Source: Candidatus Nitrosopelagicus sp. (GTDB taxonomy: Archaea; Thermoproteota; Nitrososphaeria; Nitrososphaerales; Nitrosopumilaceae). From it: a DNA stretch of 60,177 nucleotides. Location of the stretch: NCBI GenBank assembly GCA_028345295.1, contig JAOMDA010000007.1, forward strand, positions 1-60,177, given 5' to 3'. The notes under the pieces are model-generated. The model ran no database searches, was not told the origin of the DNA, and saw only the letters and a list, made by a program, of their open reading frames with translations. Below, piece by piece: positions 34,710 through 42,914 of this stretch. Every line of letters begins with the position of its first letter. The stretch's first letter is position 1. A program made the position numbers and the translations under genes.

Positions 34710-34783
34710 GGGCCCGTAACTCAGCCTAGTAGAGTACTCGGCTCATAACCGAGGAGCCAAGGGAGCGAAGCCCTTCGGGCCCA
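34710..34783 (+). tRNA. CAT-anticodon tRNA (elongator Met or Ile2) with unusual T-loop
   Basis: Acceptor GGGCCCG/CGGGCCC, D-arm ACTC-AGCCTAGTA-GAGT, anticodon arm CTCGG-CTCATAA-CCGAG (CAT at 34744-34746), T-stem AAGGG/CCCTT, discriminator A. The T-loop is AGCGAAG instead of TTCRANN, and position 18 is A rather than G. The G1:C72 pair and the absence of three consecutive G:C pairs at the loop side of the anticodon stem argue against the initiator. The GGGCCCG acceptor resembles archaeal isoleucine tRNAs, so Ile2 (C34 modified) is plausible. Confidence 0.88.
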
Positions 34784-34829
34784 CTAATTCATTCAGTTAG
34801 TTTTAAAGTGAGTTTTTTGTATTATGTTT

Positions 34830-34892
34830 GGCTGCAATGAAGAATCAGAGTTATATCTGAAAAATGATGTGAAGGCATTTGTCTGAGCTGCC
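34830..34892 (+). ncRNA. Candidate C/D box guide sRNA
   Basis: The gap between the CAT tRNA and pyrE holds all four boxes in order with normal spacing: C ATGAAGA (34837-34843), 13-nt guide, D' CTGA (34857-34860), 3-nt spacer, C' ATGATGT (34864-34870), 12-nt guide, D CTGA (34883-34886). The flanks GGCTGC and GCTGCC can pair except at one position, giving a terminal stem. C and C' each deviate by one base from RUGAUGA. The methylation target was not determined. Confidence 0.6.
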
Positions 34893-34893
34893 T

Positions 34894-35496
34894 TTAATTT
34901 ATTCGGTCTTGAACCTGTTTTAGTACATCTTCGGTGATTAATTTTTGCTCAAACAAAATTTGTGTAATATCATTAATTGTTAAAAGACTATGAAGTTTCA
35001 CACCTTCAGCTTGTAATGCTTGTGTTGCACCTTCCATCCTGTCAACTACTGCATATGCATCTGTTATAACCATCTTTTCTTCTTTAATTGATTTGATTGC
35101 GTTGATAACCGAACCACCACTTGTTACAACATCCTCAATCATTAACAGTTTCATATCCTGACAAGTTACACCCTCTATTGCTTTACCCGTTCCATGTTCT
35201 TTTACTTGTTTTCTAACATAGATTAGTGGTTTTACAATTTCAGTTGCAAGAGATGCTGCAACTACCAACCCACCTGTTGGAACTGACACCAGTGAGTGAA
35301 AGTTCTCAAATCCAATATCTTCTGCAATTAAATTTTGTAATCCCTTGATCATTTTTCTATATTCGTGTGGAAAACTTGGAATCAGTCTAAGATCGATATA
35401 GTAGGGACTCTTTTTTCCACTTGCCAAAGTGAAATTCCCAAATCTGATGATCTTTTTTTCATAAAGAAATGTTGCAAACTCTTTCACAAAACCCAT
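34894..35496 (-). CDS. pyrE: Orotate phosphoribosyltransferase
   Basis: A 200-residue type I phosphoribosyltransferase joining orotate to PRPP in UMP synthesis. FGNFTLASGKKSPYYIDLR near the N terminus is the OPRTase signature, and LLMIEDVVTSGGSVINAI is the PRPP-binding motif with the acidic pair. Length is typical. No other pyr genes are adjacent. Start ATG 35496; the upstream region is shared with a divergent LarA-like gene. Confidence 0.93.
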   Translation of the reverse strand: MGFVKEFATFLYEKKIIRFGNFTLASGKKSPYYIDLRLIPSFPHEYRKMIKGLQNLIAEDIGFENFHSLVSVPTGGLVVAASLATEIVKPLIYVRKQVKEHGTGKAIEGVTCQDMKLLMIEDVVTSGGSVINAIKSIKEEKMVITDAYAVVDRMEGATQALQAEGVKLHSLLTINDITQILFEQKLITEDVLKQVQDRIN

Positions 35497-35546
35497 ACCA
35501 AAATTTAGTTAACTGTATTTATTTTGGTTTGTATTATCCATGTATT

Positions 35547-36629
35547 ATGCCTGAAATTTGGTTAAATTATGGAAATAATGACGTTGTTTTAGATATTCTT
35601 GCAGAGAATCTTGAGGCAAAACCAGTTTTTGATAATAAACCAATGACTGAATCTCTAATTAGTGAAAAACTAGAGAGTATTGATCTTTCAAAACCGATAG
35701 AAATTGCTTTACTAAATTATACAGATTCTGTTCAAACTATACTTAGAAAAATTTTTGAAAAATGTGAAAACAAATCAATTTCAAAACCTAAACTTTTAGT
35801 TGATAAACGAATTTTACCTTTAGTTAAATCACAAAATCCTGAGGATCTATCAATTATAGAATTTGGACAAGATGAACTAACAGATTCTGATCTGATTTTT
35901 GTTAGCGAAATGGAATTTGATGGATTATTTGGTTTTGAAACAAATTCAACCAGATTAACAAAACATTTTGGTAAATCTAAAATGCTCGAAGCTTTCAAAA
36001 AACGAAATGGTGATAATCCTAATCCTGGTCAAATTGTACCTAGTATTCAAGTAGCAAATAATTTTGTAGATTCCTTTGAAATATCATCAATTGAAATTGT
36101 ATCTAATTTAAATGGAATAATTGATTTTTCTATCGGTCATCCAAAATCTACCATGTCATTATCAAATTTGTTTTCTAAATCATGCTCACAAAATTTAGAA
36201 GCACAAAAAACATTCATACTAAGTACGGGTAAATATGCAAGTAATCAAACATTATCTCGATCATTACCATCATTATGGAATTGTTATTCAGTAGTAAAAA
36301 ATCAGGGATTAGTGATTCTTTTATCTGAATGTCTTAATGGTCTTGGCTCTGAAGCACTTCAACAGTTTATTGATGGCAGACTTGGTATTGAAAAAATAAA
36401 AAATGCTTCACAGTATATTGATGGAATGGAAAACTTACTTTATCTTAATGAAATCCAGAAAAAAATTCAGATTGGGTTAGTTTCAATATTACCTGAAACA
36501 TATGTTAAAAAATTAAATATGATTCCATTTGATGGTGTCAAAAAAGGAATGGACTATATCTTAAAAAATCAAGGAATTAGACAAAAAGTAAAAATTATTG
36601 ATGATGGTGCAAGAACTATCTTAACTTAA
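35547..36629 (+). CDS. LarA/DUF2088-like protein lacking the nickel-pincer residues
   Basis: 360 residues from ATG 35547; the frame is open farther upstream but there overlaps pyrE. The C-terminal part matches the lactate-racemase LarA family: LSTGKYASNQTLSRSLPSLW (225-244) and GLVILLSECLNGLGSEALQQF (254-274). The segment that in LarA carries the His and the Lys binding the nickel-pincer cofactor (around PHFFAGYSGGRKS) is here EFDGLFGFETNSTRL (123-137), without those residues. It is therefore unlikely to be a nickel racemase. Convergent with the M50 protease, overlapping by 9 nt. Confidence 0.6.
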   Translation: MPEIWLNYGNNDVVLDILAENLEAKPVFDNKPMTESLISEKLESIDLSKPIEIALLNYTDSVQTILRKIFEKCENKSISKPKLLVDKRILPLVKSQNPEDLSIIEFGQDELTDSDLIFVSEMEFDGLFGFETNSTRLTKHFGKSKMLEAFKKRNGDNPNPGQIVPSIQVANNFVDSFEISSIEIVSNLNGIIDFSIGHPKSTMSLSNLFSKSCSQNLEAQKTFILSTGKYASNQTLSRSLPSLWNCYSVVKNQGLVILLSECLNGLGSEALQQFIDGRLGIEKIKNASQYIDGMENLLYLNEIQKKIQIGLVSILPETYVKKLNMIPFDGVKKGMDYILKNQGIRQKVKIIDDGARTILT

Positions 36630-37709
36630 AAAAGAACTTGGTAATGGTGCACACAAAATTGCTAATATAATCACACCAATATATACAATTTTTCTATTAG
36701 ATGAAAGTGGAGATATGTTATCAAGTGGTTGTGTATCTTTACTTCTTGAACTTAATATCAAAATTAAAATTGCCATCATCCAATAATTTAACAAAACAAG
36801 AACGCCCATACTTGCGTATGTTGCAATTTTATGCCATTTTTTTCCAAAAAGTACTCTTGCTAAATGACCACCATCTAATTGCCATGCTGGCAATAAATTC
36901 AAAAACGTAATTAAAAATCCAAGCCAAGCAGCAAACATTATTGGCGACATTACAAGTTGTACATTGTCACCATCTTTATCAAATAAAATTATTATTACTT
37001 TCATTATGATGTTTTCATTCATTTCCATTAGTTGCGAAGTACCAAAAAGTTGCTCTGCTAATTCATTGTCAATTATTGGTGATGTGTATACACCAAATAC
37101 AGCAACCACTATTGCTACTATTAATCCAGCAATTGGACCTGCAATCGCTATATCAAATAGAATATCTCTATTCACAGTTAATCCTCTAGATTGTATGAAT
37201 GCACCAAATGTGGGAATTCCATAAATCGGAATACCTGGAATGAAATATGGCCACGTTGTTTTGATCTTGTGCCATTTAGCTGCAATTAAGTGACCTGCTT
37301 CATGAACACCTAAAATTCCCATTAGTGCCCAAGCATAAAGTACAGCGACTGCAAGTGGATCACCAATTTCTGCTAATCTGTTTACTCCCAATGTTCTATA
37401 GAATCCATCTATTAGTACAAAGCATACTGTTACAACAAAAAGAATTCTTGGTATCCATGTTTTTGATAACCATTTTCTTTTTTTTCCTGGTAGGATTTTA
37501 GAGATAATTAGTATCATGTCATCCGATTCTTTCTCTAATGTACAGAAAAAATTCTTTTCTTCTAATTTTTGAGTGATTTCAACAAATTTTGTTTTGAAAT
37601 CTTTGTCATTGACATAAAACTTCATCTTTGAGAGTGAAATTTCAACTTCCATAATATTGAAAAATGATGAAACGAGTCTTTTGATGTCTTCTTGACTATA
37701 TTCAATCAA
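36621..37709 (-). CDS. Site-2 protease-like M50 membrane metallopeptidase
   Basis: A 362-residue protein. A soluble N-terminal domain (about 1-85) precedes six or so membrane segments. The zinc motif HEAGHLIAAKWH (HExxH, about 140-151) and the distal LDGGHLARVLFG with the third ligand Asp (about 280-290) define the intramembrane protease family. Members cleave membrane-bound regulators or signal remnants; no substrate is evident. Divergent from the GNAT gene and convergent with the LarA-like gene. Confidence 0.87.
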   Translation of the reverse strand: MIEYSQEDIKRLVSSFFNIMEVEISLSKMKFYVNDKDFKTKFVEITQKLEEKNFFCTLEKESDDMILIISKILPGKKRKWLSKTWIPRILFVVTVCFVLIDGFYRTLGVNRLAEIGDPLAVAVLYAWALMGILGVHEAGHLIAAKWHKIKTTWPYFIPGIPIYGIPTFGAFIQSRGLTVNRDILFDIAIAGPIAGLIVAIVVAVFGVYTSPIIDNELAEQLFGTSQLMEMNENIIMKVIIILFDKDGDNVQLVMSPIMFAAWLGFLITFLNLLPAWQLDGGHLARVLFGKKWHKIATYASMGVLVLLNYWMMAILILILSSRSKDTQPLDNISPLSSNRKIVYIGVIILAILCAPLPSSFLS

Positions 37710-37783
37710 TATGATAACTAATATCTAATTCCATAATTGCCTTTCTTACCTAGAATTAAATATTTGATAATTATATCACTTCC

Positions 37784-38278
37784 ATGCAGGTAATTCTAAG
37801 GCAAGTTGGTGATTCCATAATAAGACGAGTAGACGCAAGTGATCTTATTTCTATAATGGAAATAAATATGAAGACACTACCAGAGCATTACTCTGATTAT
37901 TTTTATGAGAGTCTATTAGCTGAATTGCCTGAAGCCTTTTTGATTGCACAAACTGGTTCAAAATACATAGGATATATTATGTGTAAATCAGAATTTGGGT
38001 TTTCAAATTTTAAAAAACTTGGATTTGTAAAAAAGGGTCATCTGGTATCTGTTGCTGTTTTAGAAGAATTTCGTAATAAGGGAATTGGAAGTGCACTAGT
38101 TGAAGAATCAATTAGGGGTATTCAAAATAAGCAGTGTGATGAATTCTATCTTGAAGTTCGTTGCAGCAATAATGAAGCTGTAAAATTATACGAGAGATTA
38201 GGTTTTAGTATAAAACAAAGGTTACGAGCATATTATCGTGATGGTGAAGATGCTTTTATGATGGCAATAGAATTCTAG
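37784..38278 (+). CDS. GNAT N-acetyltransferase (RimI/Ard1-like)
   Basis: A 164-residue GNAT. The acetyl-CoA-binding motif A is VAVLEEFRNKGIGSALVEES (about 89-108, RxxGxG/A), followed by the motif B pattern NNEAVKLYERLGFSIKQRL, typical of archaeal N-terminal acetyltransferases related to RimI/Ard1. It would acetylate protein N termini, and possibly Alba or other lysines, but neither is shown. TATA-like AATTATATC lies about 25 nt upstream. Confidence 0.87.
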   Translation: MQVILRQVGDSIIRRVDASDLISIMEINMKTLPEHYSDYFYESLLAELPEAFLIAQTGSKYIGYIMCKSEFGFSNFKKLGFVKKGHLVSVAVLEEFRNKGIGSALVEESIRGIQNKQCDEFYLEVRCSNNEAVKLYERLGFSIKQRLRAYYRDGEDAFMMAIEF

Positions 38279-38312
38279 CTTCAATTAAATAACTGTCTTC
38301 GTGTTGTAGCTC

Positions 38313-38534
38313 ATGTCAAAAAGACGTGGGATAGGTACTATGATTTTTATTTTATCCATAGGTGCATTTTTTGCTTATGCTTATCTTCTTATGTTATCTG
38401 AGTGGAGTCCAATTGTACTGCAGCTTACAATTCTGATGGTTGTGGGTGGTGTTCTTGGTGTTGTTTCATGGATTGGATATATGATGGCTACTACATCGGC
38501 AAAACCATCATCTACAATCACAGATGATGATTAG
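38313..38534 (+). CDS. Small two-helix membrane protein
   Basis: 73 residues: basic start MSKRRGIG, membrane helices at about 9-27 and 33-57, then a short polar tail ending in TDDD. Follows the GNAT gene by 34 nt and overlaps the end of convergent trm5 by 4 nt. It has no recognised family; similar short double-helix proteins are common in Thaumarchaeota. Confidence 0.7.
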   Translation: MSKRRGIGTMIFILSIGAFFAYAYLLMLSEWSPIVLQLTILMVVGGVLGVVSWIGYMMATTSAKPSSTITDDD

Positions 38535-39370
38535 TTTTTTTGTATGTTAGCATCTACTACTGTTTGATAAAATCGTGGTCCAATTGGTCTAACAATTTTT
38601 GAAGTAAGTATTTTAGATTTCATGCTAATAGTTTTCAGAAAATGCTGTTGTGATAATTTTGGTGCATCCTGTTTTTTATCAGCATGTATATGTGAATAAT
38701 AATGTAATATTCCATTTGATTTGAGAGATAAGATTGCTGAATCTAAAAATTCATCTGAACGTTCTGGAAGTAACATTAGTACTCTATCTGCATAGTTTTG
38801 TAATTCGTTCTTAATAATTTCCGCCGAATCACCGTTTAATGATATGACATTTCCTTTCAATTTATTCAATCTAATATTTTCTTCACATAATTTTGATGCA
38901 TTAGGATTAATATCTAAGTTGTAAATTGTACATGGTGTTTGTTTTGCAGCCAATATTGAAAACATTCCAATTCCTCCAAACATGTTAACTATAGTTTCAT
39001 TGTCTTTGATTAGATTTGAAATTCTTTCTCTTTCAGTTGACAATCTTGGTGAAAAAAACGCTTTTTCTACATCAACTATGAATCTACAACCACTTTCCTT
39101 GTACTCTGTTTCTGTTTTATCATCCCCCGCAAGTATCTCTAGATTTCTTGTACGAAAATCTCCTTCAACAGGTGATGATTGATAAAATACTGATTTTGTA
39201 GTTTTTACTTGTTCCAGCAATGTTTCACCTATAATTTTTTTCTTGGAAATTAGTGAATCAGGAATTCTTACTATGATTATACTACCAATTTGATCAAACG
39301 CTGAGATTAATTCACTAATCTCTTTCTCAGTTAAGATATTAACCAATGCTTTTTTTAGCATCTTAGTCAT
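38531..39370 (-). CDS. trm5: Trm5-type tRNA methyltransferase
   Basis: A 279-residue class I SAM methyltransferase of the Trm5/Tyw2 family, acting on G37 or its wyosine precursor. The SAM motif is VNMFGGIGMFSILAAK (about 128-143), motif II has NLDINPNASKLCEENIRLN, and the motif IV region reads LMLLPERSDEFLDSA, with Leu where the family usually has Asn before LP. It lacks the N-terminal D1 domain of some Trm5s. ATG overlaps the abce1 TGA, so the two translation genes are coupled. Confidence 0.83.
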   Translation of the reverse strand: MTKMLKKALVNILTEKEISELISAFDQIGSIIIVRIPDSLISKKKIIGETLLEQVKTTKSVFYQSSPVEGDFRTRNLEILAGDDKTETEYKESGCRFIVDVEKAFFSPRLSTERERISNLIKDNETIVNMFGGIGMFSILAAKQTPCTIYNLDINPNASKLCEENIRLNKLKGNVISLNGDSAEIIKNELQNYADRVLMLLPERSDEFLDSAILSLKSNGILHYYSHIHADKKQDAPKLSQQHFLKTISMKSKILTSKIVRPIGPRFYQTVVDANIQKN

Positions 39371-41151
39371 AGTTTGTAATAATAATTTGATGAATCCTTT
39401 TGGGTTTTATCTAATCTACTTCCGTCTTTGTTTACTCTTGGTCTACTACTTTTCTCATCACGACGAAATGTAATATCAAGAGATTTTAAGAATTTATTCA
39501 TTGCTGTGCGTTTTATCATTGGTTCTGTTGCTTTACCTTTTATTCCTGATATTCCCTCAAAAATAACCATTGAATCTGAAACTAAATCCATCAGTTGTAG
39601 ATCATGATCTATAATTATAGCTGATTTGCCAAACGAACGAACAAATTTTTGTAAGAATTTACCTACAGCAATTCTATCTTCTACATCTAAAAATGCTGAA
39701 GGCTCATCTAATGCATACAAATCAACTTTTTGTAATAAACATGATGTAACTGCAACTTTTTGTAGTTCTCCCCCAGATAAATTTTTTACAGATTTATTAT
39801 ACAGTTTTTTAATTTTTAATGGATCAATAATTTGCTCTTCTTCAGTACTACCCTCAATTGCAGAACCATTTGCTTTTTCTAAAACTGAAATTACTTCAAC
39901 ATCTATATCATTGGTTAGATATTGTGGCTTGTATGCAATTTTGATCTTTTTATTAATTGAACCAGAATCTGGTTTTTCAACACCTGCAATCATTTTCATA
40001 AATGTTGTTTTTCCAAGAGCGTTTGCTCCCATTATTCCTAGTAATTCACCTTTTCTTACTGTACCTGGTTCTATTGATACTGAAAATGATGGATATTTTT
40101 TTTCAAGTTTAGGATAAGATATTATCTCATCACCTTGATGAATTTCATCTGAAGAAGTTGATGCATCAAATGTGAATTTTTTATCCCTAAATCGTACATT
40201 TTCTGTTGGAAGATATCCATCAAGAAACACATTGATACCTACTTTTGTAGATAACACACTTGAAACAATTCCATATGCAGCGGGAACACCATAAAGAACT
40301 TCAATATAATCACTCAAGAAATCCAATAGTGTTAAATCATGTTCTACTACCATCACACTTTTTCCAATATTAGCCAAACTATGGATTACTCTTGCTACAC
40401 CTGTTCTCTGAAAAACATCATTATATGAAGAAGGTTCATCAAAGAAATAGAAGTCTGATTCTTTTGATGCAGTAACTGCAACTGCAATTCTCTGTAATTC
40501 TCCTCCACTAAGTTCATTTAGTCTTTGTTCAAGAGAATTTTCTAAACCTAGTTTTTTAATTAATTGATTTGTTTCTCCTCTTTCATCATATTTATCTAAT
40601 AATTCTTTGGCAGTTCCATTAAATATATTTGCAATATTGTGAACCTGTTGAGGTTTGATTGATGCTTTAATTTCATTATTTTTTATTTTTTCAAAGTGTG
40701 ATTTTAATTCAGTTCCACTATAGAATTTTAGTATGTCATCCCATTCTGGTGGTTCTGAATAATTTCCTAAATTTGGTTTTAGGTTTCCAGATAAAATATT
40801 TACAACAGTACTTTTTCCCATTCCATTTCTGCCTAATAATCCTACTACTTCACCTTTCTTTGGAGTAGGAAGTTTGTAAAGTCTAAAAGAATTTATTCCA
40901 TATTGATGAACTTTATCTGTTGATAGTTCACTTGCTAAATTAACAATAGTAATTGCATCAAATGGGCAAACTTTTACACAAATACCACAACCATTGCAAA
41001 TATTTTCATCAATTTGTGCTTTTTTTGTTTCTTCATTTAAGATGATGCAATCTGCTCCTGATTTATTTACAGGACAATATTTTATGCATTCTAAACCACA
41101 TTTCTTTGGTTGGCATAGTTCCTTATCTAATACTGCTACACGATGCGTCAT
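39367..41151 (-). CDS. abce1: ABCE1/Rli1 ribosome-recycling ATPase
   Basis: 594 residues. An N-terminal two-cluster ferredoxin domain (CQPKKCGLECIKYCP and CNGCGICVKVCP) is followed by two ATP-binding cassettes: Walker A GLLGRNGMGKSTVVNIL and GIMGANALGKTTFMKM, with signatures LSGGELQRIAVA and LSGGELQKVAVT. The hinge regions are intact. It splits ribosomes after termination in Archaea and Eukarya. Start ATG 41151; co-transcribed with trm5. Confidence 0.96.
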   Translation of the reverse strand: MTHRVAVLDKELCQPKKCGLECIKYCPVNKSGADCIILNEETKKAQIDENICNGCGICVKVCPFDAITIVNLASELSTDKVHQYGINSFRLYKLPTPKKGEVVGLLGRNGMGKSTVVNILSGNLKPNLGNYSEPPEWDDILKFYSGTELKSHFEKIKNNEIKASIKPQQVHNIANIFNGTAKELLDKYDERGETNQLIKKLGLENSLEQRLNELSGGELQRIAVAVTASKESDFYFFDEPSSYNDVFQRTGVARVIHSLANIGKSVMVVEHDLTLLDFLSDYIEVLYGVPAAYGIVSSVLSTKVGINVFLDGYLPTENVRFRDKKFTFDASTSSDEIHQGDEIISYPKLEKKYPSFSVSIEPGTVRKGELLGIMGANALGKTTFMKMIAGVEKPDSGSINKKIKIAYKPQYLTNDIDVEVISVLEKANGSAIEGSTEEEQIIDPLKIKKLYNKSVKNLSGGELQKVAVTSCLLQKVDLYALDEPSAFLDVEDRIAVGKFLQKFVRSFGKSAIIIDHDLQLMDLVSDSMVIFEGISGIKGKATEPMIKRTAMNKFLKSLDITFRRDEKSSRPRVNKDGSRLDKTQKDSSNYYYKL

Positions 41152-41269
41152 ATCGATATTCCTTTATGGCTTTAATTTATCCTCTTTGAAAATAAACAGT
41201 TCCTAGATTTTCTATTAACAATCAATGTAATTTCGTTACCTTAATAGAGAAGAGGTAATGAGAAAACAC

Positions 41270-41386
41270 AAGCCGGTCATAGCGTTGGGGTGCGACCCAG
41301 TCCCTTTCCGAACCTGGAAGTCAAACCCAATGTCGCTGCTGTGTTACTAACATGCGAGAGCCGTTGGGAAGCAGTGGTACTGGCAT
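41270..41386 (+). rRNA. 5S ribosomal RNA
   Basis: About 117 nt. The universal 5S core is visible (CCGAACCTGGAAGTCAAACC) along with the GATAGCG-like 5' arm (TCATAGCGTTGGGG), and the ends pair as GCCGGT/ACTGGC. No 16S, 23S or tRNA is next to it, as in Thaumarchaeota where 5S is unlinked. Just upstream a 7-bp stem can form (CGTTACC at 41234-41240 with GGTAATG at 41254-41260). A T-rich stretch follows at 41388-41392. Ends are approximate. Confidence 0.9.
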
Positions 41387-41415
41387 CTTTTATCTTCAAA
41401 TAGGGTAAAATTGCA

Positions 41416-41562
41416 ATGAATATTACAAAGATTATGTCAATTTGTTCTGTTTGTGGAGAAAAATTTGAAAATGATATTAGATTCTTGAATCATATGATGG
41501 AAAAACATGGATTTAGGAATCCAAATATTGACAAACCTGACAGAAATAGTCGTGGATATTAA
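41416..41562 (+). CDS. Very small C2H2 zinc-finger protein
   Basis: 48 residues, ATG at 41416 and TAA at 41560-41562. The sequence CSVCGEKFENDIRFLNHMME continues to KH, giving a CxxC...HxxxxH finger (Cys10, Cys13, His26, His31). A basic tail follows. It lies 30 nt after the 5S gene and 51 nt before eL30. Single-finger proteins of this size occur in archaea as DNA- or RNA-binding factors; the function here is unknown. Confidence 0.7.
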   Translation: MNITKIMSICSVCGEKFENDIRFLNHMMEKHGFRNPNIDKPDRNSRGY

Positions 41563-41613
41563 AATTCCAATAAATCTATAAGTCGCCTAAATTGAATTTT
41601 GAAAGGTGTAATA

Positions 41614-41925
41614 ATGCAAAAACTACTTGAAAAAACTTTGAAAGATGCAATGAAGGCAAATGAATACACATTAGGAACAAAACAGGTATTGAGTTCAATA
41701 CCAAAATCCAAACTTGTTATTTTGTCAAAATCAGTTCCTGACGAAACATATAAAAAAATTGAAACGGATGCAAAGAAATCAAATATTACCACTCTAAAAT
41801 TTGATGGCACATCAGTAAACCTTGGGAAGTTATGTGGATTACAATTTAGAATATCTGTAATTTCACTACCAAAAATTTCTGAATCTGACATTAAATCATT
41901 ACTAAAAGAATCCGAAAACCTATGA
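41614..41925 (+). CDS. rpl30e: Ribosomal protein eL30
   Basis: 103 residues from ATG 41614 (MQKLLEKTLKDAM), preceded by an AAAGGTG ribosome-binding-site-like stretch at 41601-41607; an in-frame upstream ATG at 41599 is less likely. L7Ae/L30e fold: YTLGTKQVLSSIPKSKLVIL, then NITTLKFDGTSVNLGKLCG. eL30 binds kink-turn RNA in the large subunit. Upstream of the nusA-uS12-uS7 genes, which is the usual archaeal order. Confidence 0.9.
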   Translation: MQKLLEKTLKDAMKANEYTLGTKQVLSSIPKSKLVILSKSVPDETYKKIETDAKKSNITTLKFDGTSVNLGKLCGLQFRISVISLPKISESDIKSLLKESENL

Positions 41926-42010
41926 TGTTGTTAAATACCTTTCCAATAAAAATTTGCAACCAAAGTTTAAATGAGACTTCTAAAGTTTTTAGGATCACTT
42001 ACGAAAAATA

Positions 42011-42472
42011 ATGACACAGGAAATAAAATTAACAACTGATCAGATGAGATTAATGTCTTTATTTCAAAATATTACAAAAGCAACAGCAAGAGATTGTGTT
42101 GAAGATGAAAAACAAAATAGGATTATCTTTGTAGTTAATGAAGGAAAAATGGGATTAGCAATTGGAAAGGGAGGGTCACATATTAAACAACTTCAAAATA
42201 AAATTGATAGAAATGTTGAGTTGGTTGAATATTCAGATGATCCTATAAAATTCTTAAAAAATATATTAAACGAAAAATACATTTTAGAAATTAAAATGTC
42301 GGAAAGACTTGATGGTTCTCATCAAGCTATTGTTATTGTTAATAATTCTAAGAAAGGTGTAGTGGTTGGTAGAGAGGGTCGTAATGCTGAAAAGGCTAGA
42401 TTACTTGCAAGAAGATATTTTGATATTACTAGTGTACTTATTAATAGTGAAGAAATATCACTCGAGTGGTAA
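42011..42472 (+). CDS. nusA: NusA-like KH-domain protein
   Basis: A 153-residue archaeal NusA consisting of two KH domains without the bacterial N-terminal and S1 parts. KH1 has [19 protein letters not shown] (about 51-69), and KH2 has [21 protein letters not shown] (GxxG loops in both). It binds RNA, and a role in transcription elongation is presumed from the bacterial family. Located between eL30 and uS12. Confidence 0.93.
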   Translation: MTQEIKLTTDQMRLMSLFQNITKATARDCVEDEKQNRIIFVVNEGKMGLAIGKGGSHIKQLQNKIDRNVELVEYSDDPIKFLKNILNEKYILEIKMSERLDGSHQAIVIVNNSKKGVVVGREGRNAEKARLLARRYFDITSVLINSEEISLEW

Positions 42473-42474
42473 TA

Positions 42475-42912
42475 ATGGCAAAATCACCATTAGGATTATT
42501 TGCAGGTAGGGATTTAAAAGAAAAGCGAAAGAAACAACGTTGGGCAATATCTACCTATAAACGAAGAAAACTTGGGCTTGATAAAAAATCTAATCCATTT
42601 GCTGGTTCTCCACAAGCTAGAGGAATTGTTTTAGAAAAGGTTGGTGTTGAAGCAAAGCAGCCAAACTCTGCTGTTAGAAAATGTTGTAGAGTACAATTAA
42701 TTAAAAATGGAAAATCTATTACTGCTTTTCTTCCTCGTGATGGTGCTATGAATTTCATTGATGAACATGATGAAGTACATGTTGAAGGAATGGGTGCAAC
42801 ACAGGGTGGTGCAATGGGAGACATTCCAGGAGTTCGTTTTAAAATCTTTAAAGTAAATGATACTTCTTTGCGTGAGTTAGTTTTAGGTAAGAAAGAAAAA
42901 CCAAGGAGATAG
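42475..42912 (+). CDS. rps12: Ribosomal protein uS12
   Basis: 145 residues from ATG 42475 ([18 protein letters not shown]), two bases after the nusA stop; an upstream in-frame ATG at 42466 would overlap nusA. The decoding-site signature is [20 protein letters not shown], and [20 protein letters not shown] follows. It forms the mRNA decoding centre. Second-last gene of the str-type operon. Confidence 0.96.
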   Translation: MAKSPLGLFAGRDLKEKRKKQRWAISTYKRRKLGLDKKSNPFAGSPQARGIVLEKVGVEAKQPNSAVRKCCRVQLIKNGKSITAFLPRDGAMNFIDEHDEVHVEGMGATQGGAMGDIPGVRFKIFKVNDTSLRELVLGKKEKPRR

Positions 42913-42914
42913 AA

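Noticed and set aside
34710-34783. Initiator tRNA-Met identity for the CAT tRNA
   Set aside because: It has G1:C72 and no three consecutive G:C pairs at the anticodon-loop end of the stem, unlike archaeal initiators.
35469-35546. 26-residue upstream extension of the LarA-like protein
   Set aside because: It overlaps the start of pyrE on the other strand, and ATG 35547 gives a clean start.
39626-40117. 163-residue plus-strand open frame opposite abce1
   Set aside because: Antisense to the second nucleotide-binding domain of a highly conserved gene; no motif of its own.
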